Below are positions 61,168 through 64,000 of a stretch of 64,000 nt of DNA, one piece after another. Where the stretch lies: positions 1 to 64,000 of the forward strand of contig NJFT01000084.1 of assembly GCA_002221725.1 (NCBI GenBank), given 5' to 3'. Within the stretch, counting starts at the first letter, position 1. Each line of letters opens with the position of its first letter. The DNA is from Scedosporium boydii (lineage: Eukaryota > Ascomycota > Sordariomycetes > Microascales > Microascaceae). The notes beneath the pieces are model-generated. The model was not told the origin of the DNA. It did no database searches and was given only the letters and a program-made list of their open reading frames with translations. Made by a program: the position numbers and the translations under genes.

Positions 61168-62205
61168 TCAGTCCAACCTCCTCCTCGCCTCAAATGCTTT
61201 GAACCACTTGCAAGCCAACCTCGCCTCGTCCTCGCCCGAGCCGAAACAGCTAAACATCCTGCCGCCAACATCTTCCAGCAGTGACAAGTCTGCGTGTCTC
61301 AGAAGCTCGTCGTCGTCAGCAGCTAATGCATGAAGAAACCACCAAACGGATTCGTTGCGCCACCTGAATGACTCGGCCATCCGGATAACGGAGCCAAACA
61401 CCGCCGAGGCAGTGTCCTGCTGCGAGGTTTTCGTCCCGCGTCTGCTGCTTAGTAGGAAGTGGAGAAAGCTCCAGCCCGAGATGTCGTCGTGGTGTTTCAA
61501 GCACCAGCCTTGAGCATCCGTAATCATGTCGTGTAAACTCGTTTCGGCAGCCTCCCTCGAAACGAATGTTGTTAGGAGCCAGCGTGCGTGGCTCCAAGCG
61601 TAGTAGTTCCTCGGGTGGCGCTCCCCCGAGACAAAGACCACTTGCCGGAGGTCGTCACGCACGTCGATCTCGATGCCGCGTCGCTTGAACTGGTCCAGAA
61701 GCCACCGCCGATGACTCCATAAGGTCGGCGACTTTGTATGTCGGTGGAGCCGGCTAGTCAGTATGCTGTCGAGGAAGTACTTTTCCCGTCTAAGGCACGA
61801 AGCAGCGTCCTTTCCATCCCGGAGATCCTGAAGGACGGCCCTTTTCCTATAATTGGCGGCCGTGAGATGTTCCGGGTCCGCCAGCAAGAGAACTACAGTC
61901 GCCTTCCGTAGTTCCTCCGTAATCAAAGTCTGATGCTCGCTACGCCCCGTGAGATTCTCTTTCAGACTCCTGTAGGCGGCCGCAAAAGCCTGGAACAGGC
62001 GAAGTTTTGGTATACCAACATCTTTCACGTCTCTCAGAAAGAATGTCTCCGGAGGTAAGGGGTGGGCTTTTCCGAGAAATTCAATCTCGAGGAGCGGCCC
62101 GTCCTCTTCTGGACTATCAAATATTCGCGATATCTCGTCAAATACTCTCTGAGGATCTCCCTTGCGTAGTGACTCTAGGACATCTTTGTCCAGCGCGCGG
62201 GACAT
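61168..62205 (-). CDS. Protein prenyltransferase alpha-repeat protein, PTAR1-like
   Basis: An intronless 345-aa protein. The start is the ATG at 62203-62205 (MSRALDKDVLESLRKG); the frame upstream has only non-ATG codons. Repeats of the protein prenyltransferase alpha subunit are visible: TLWSHRRWLLDQF, NYYAWSHARWLLTTF, SGWSFLHFLLSS and ESVWWFLHALAAD. Length and repeat spacing fit PTAR1-like proteins rather than the canonical farnesyl/GGTase-I alpha subunit. Animal PTAR1 pairs with RABGGTB to form GGTase-III, which doubly prenylates the SNARE Ykt6; the yeast relative is Ecm9. Whether this fungal protein forms such an enzyme is inference. It has no predicted targeting signal. Confidence 0.88.
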   Translation of the reverse strand: MSRALDKDVLESLRKGDPQRVFDEISRIFDSPEEDGPLLEIEFLGKAHPLPPETFFLRDVKDVGIPKLRLFQAFAAAYRSLKENLTGRSEHQTLITEELRKATVVLLLADPEHLTAANYRKRAVLQDLRDGKDAASCLRREKYFLDSILTSRLHRHTKSPTLWSHRRWLLDQFKRRGIEIDVRDDLRQVVFVSGERHPRNYYAWSHARWLLTTFVSREAAETSLHDMITDAQGWCLKHHDDISGWSFLHFLLSSRRGTKTSQQDTASAVFGSVIRMAESFRWRNESVWWFLHALAADDDELLRHADLSLLEDVGGRMFSCFGSGEDEARLACKWFKAFEARRRLD

Positions 62206-62589
62206 GATCCTCAACAGGACATCTGGTCTATGCCAGAATCGAACTCCAAGGAATGTTAGACACCCACGGTGGTCTCACTTGATGTTCCTTTAAGCTCGTG
62301 AGGTGATAATAAAGTTGATGAAGCTGGGGAACCCCTTGCGTGGTAGCGGTTAGCTCGTCATGTTTTATTTCATCAGGGGACTGGCATGTATGGTCTGTAC
62401 TTTGGATCAATGTGCCAACAGCCAAGAATGTGGTGGTATTAAAAGCGAGAGATGACGTGCATGTGCTCACGATGGAATCTGATCTGGTTTAGGGGGACAG
62501 TTTAACCAATCCAATATTCAACACTTGATGGCGGTGGAAGTTGTCCAGTCCAATCCGAATCCACGAACTTTAAATCAATTCATACTGCC

Positions 62590-62597
62590 TATATAGA
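62590..62597 (+). promoter_or_regulatory. Candidate TATA box before a plus-strand small ORF
   Basis: TATATAGA, followed by a strongly CT-rich stretch (about 62630-62690) and an ATG at 62697, about 107 nt after the box. This is the usual layout of a fungal core promoter and is why the plus-strand frame below is kept as an alternative. Confidence 0.35.
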
Positions 62598-62702
62598 AAT
62601 GCGGGGTGTGGCGGTGCATTCAACCCACCCATCCCTCAAATTCATTGCTTCCCCTTCTCTCCTTCTCCTTCTCACCCTCACATCTCACTGAACATCATGT
62701 CC

Positions 62703-62906
62703 TTATTTGCTCTTATTTTCCTCGCCTTCCTTCTTCAAGATGGCGACCCCGATGAGGCTACTAGGGAGCTTCAGGCCGACTCCATTGGCATTCTTTCCCG
62801 TGGCTATTCCAACAAAATAACCACCCACCGTGAAGCCGAAGCCTCCAACCTTCTCCTTGCCCTGCTTGGTAGGCGCAGCGGTTTCGGTTTTGTTTTCCTC
62901 GGGCAT
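62703..62906 (-). CDS. Doubtful small protein (67 aa) at a two-strand ORF locus
   Basis: The minus strand reads 67 codons from MPEENKTETAAPTKQGKEKV, then a Gly-rich segment (GGFGFTVGGYFVGIATGKN), ending EGEENKSK. Codon use is strongly biased (GCC, GTC, AAG, CTC), and the Lys/Gly-rich layout resembles small stress-related fungal proteins. The same DNA on the plus strand holds an 81-codon frame (62697-62942) beginning MSLFALIFLAFLL with a promoter-like sequence before it. At most one is likely real; I slightly favour the minus strand on codon use. An in-frame upstream extension on the minus strand reaches 63224 and covers the 12-nt repeat as repeated Glu-Asp-Lys-Gln, so a longer or spliced form is possible. 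Confidence 0.33.
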   Translation of the reverse strand: MPEENKTETAAPTKQGKEKVGGFGFTVGGYFVGIATGKNANGVGLKLPSSLIGVAILKKEGEENKSK

Positions 62907-63150
62907 TTTATTGAGACTCGGTGTGTGTATACTTTTTCCTGAAAGCAGTTCGAGCTTCTCTCTTAAGTATATCTCGGTGGCTTGTTTGTGAAAAGGCAGA
63001 AGAGGAGGAAAGCCGAATGTTGTAAAGCCGTGGTAGAGGACTGTAACTGCTTGCAAGGTAGATGCCCCGTGTTTTGCAAAGGATGTTATTCCGAGATTCG
63101 ATCCTCGAGAACCTACGCAAGCGAGGTTCGAAATGAGGTTAAGAAAGAAG

Positions 63151-63186
63151 TCTTGCTTGTTCTCTTGCTTGTCCTCTTGCTTGTCC
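63151..63186 (+). repeat. 12-nt tandem repeat, three units
   Basis: TCTTGCTTGTTC followed by two copies of TCTTGCTTGTCC. One base differs in the first unit. Confidence 0.9.
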
Positions 63187-64000
63187 TCACTGGGTGGGGA
63201 CGGGTCTCTTATAAAAGAGAGCATGAGGGACGCTGAAAAAGGAAGCTCGATACTCTATCTTGCTGCATATGTTTCGCATACATTATCGGATTTAACCGCC
63301 AGCACCATCGAGAGATATGGCGACAGTGGTATCCGTGGAACCATTCTGCTCCATAAAAGGAATGCTATGCCCTCCTCTTCACCATGGCGAATATGGGACA
63401 TGAGATGGCACCACCACGTTGCACATTATGTTGGAGGCTCCCGCCCGCTGTCGTGATTCGTCCAGAGATATTAAAAAGAACAATATGAAGTTGCTCGTTT
63501 GGTTGAAAGATACCACATCTAAACACGTGGAGGACTCGAAGAAGGTATGATGTTGCGTTAAGGAGTTCCTTGTCATAACCTACCATGGTACTTTCGTTCA
63601 TTCTCTATATTTCGGTTATTCCCGAGAAGAATGGGCATATCTAGCTTATCTACGGGATATAAATCAGTGTATAGTGTGATTTGGACGGGATCTGAAATTC
63701 AGTTCCGGCGGAAAATTCATAATGAATGATCTCTCCAGGTTAGCTACTTTTCCAATAGTTGAGGTTCAATCTGTCATAGCTCCTTATAAATTTTAAAATA
63801 TCCATAACATAGTAACAGCTCAGTCGGTAATAAAGACTTCTTGACGTGGACTTTGCTACGGATGCGACAGTGAGAATGAAGCAGCAAGTTGAGATGCTCC
63901 TATCAATGAATCCTGAGGTGTGTTGCGCTGGAGGAGTAGAAGTGCGGCATCGGGCACGTGACACCCAAGCTCCCTCAAATCGGGAATCAGGATACCTCAT

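Larger units (their letters stand above)
62206..64000. other. Right-end region with doubtful small-gene locus
   Basis: Upstream flank of the PTAR1-like gene, the doubtful small-gene locus at 62697-62942, a 12-nt tandem repeat, and about 760 bp to the window edge without a supportable gene. An open minus-strand frame runs off the edge (63740-64000), but its low-bias sequence gives no reason to call a gene. Confidence 0.5.

Noticed and set aside
47055..62205. Functional link between Rho1 (CAAX CMIL) and the PTAR1-like prenyltransferase subunit
   Set aside because: Rho1 is normally modified by GGTase-I, while PTAR1-type subunits act with the Rab beta subunit. The genes are 13 kb apart with unrelated genes between, so linkage is probably coincidental.
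63085..63135. tRNA-like T-arm (GATTCGATCC) context
   Set aside because: The arms do not form a five-base-pair stem and no matching D-arm, anticodon arm or acceptor stem is present.
1..64000. Biosynthetic cluster, CRISPR array, prophage or integrated virus
   Set aside because: No PKS/NRPS/terpene genes, spaced direct repeats, phage genes or viral polymerase-like frames were found. The genes are ordinary fungal housekeeping and signalling genes.

Overview
This window is nuclear DNA of a filamentous ascomycete (Pezizomycotina, most likely a Sordariomycete). The evidence is short GT-AG introns of about 56-262 nt, often with CTAAC/CTGAC branch sites, CT-rich 5' leaders, monocistronic genes on both strands and the protein families present. 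I could not fix the genus. I see no biosynthetic cluster, CRISPR array, rRNA or tRNA gene, and no recognisable intact transposon.

Layout, left to right: a Stc1-domain zinc protein (minus, 72-1514); a 7.8 kb divergent region without a supportable gene; an Ime2-type meiotic kinase (plus, 9301-11850); a 150-aa protein of unknown function with a SAP-like C terminus (minus, 14771-15357), sharing a 307 bp promoter region with a 397-aa fungal orphan (plus, 15665-16858); an HSPA12/Hsp70-like ATPase (plus, 18210-20608); a C2H2-type zinc protein (minus, 22150-23085); a 699-aa coiled-coil protein (minus, 23888-26151); a 2H (AKAP7-like) phosphoesterase (minus, 26710-27549); the Ypd1 phosphotransfer protein (minus, 28727-29664); a 6 kb gene-free stretch; a DUF3984-type protein (minus, 35662-36813) divergent from Elongator subunit ELP1 (plus, 37676-41771); mitochondrial ribosomal protein uL24m (minus, 42410-43598); the Rho1 GTPase (plus, 47055-48341); a 33-residue CxxC microprotein whose last four codons lie in a second exon (minus, 50105-50287); an Avt2-like amino-acid transporter (minus, 51796-53752); a GPI-anchored aspartic protease (minus, 55292-57030); a PTAR1-like prenyltransferase alpha-repeat protein (minus, 61168-62205); and a doubtful small-gene locus near 62.7 kb.

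Most genes are conserved housekeeping or signalling genes: tRNA wobble modification (ELP1), mitochondrial translation (uL24m), osmotic phosphorelay (Ypd1), cell-wall signalling (Rho1), meiosis and development (Ime2), cell-surface proteolysis and amino-acid transport. They do not form an obvious pathway. Exon joins were worked out by hand from splice consensus, reading-frame continuity and family motifs.

The most distinctive non-gene signal is a 9-mer, TACTTCGTA (or its complement TACGAAGTA), found at least 13 times, always outside the coding exons called here. Eight copies lie in the first 7.8 kb of gene-free DNA. About 0.5 copies would be expected by chance in 64 kb counting both strands.
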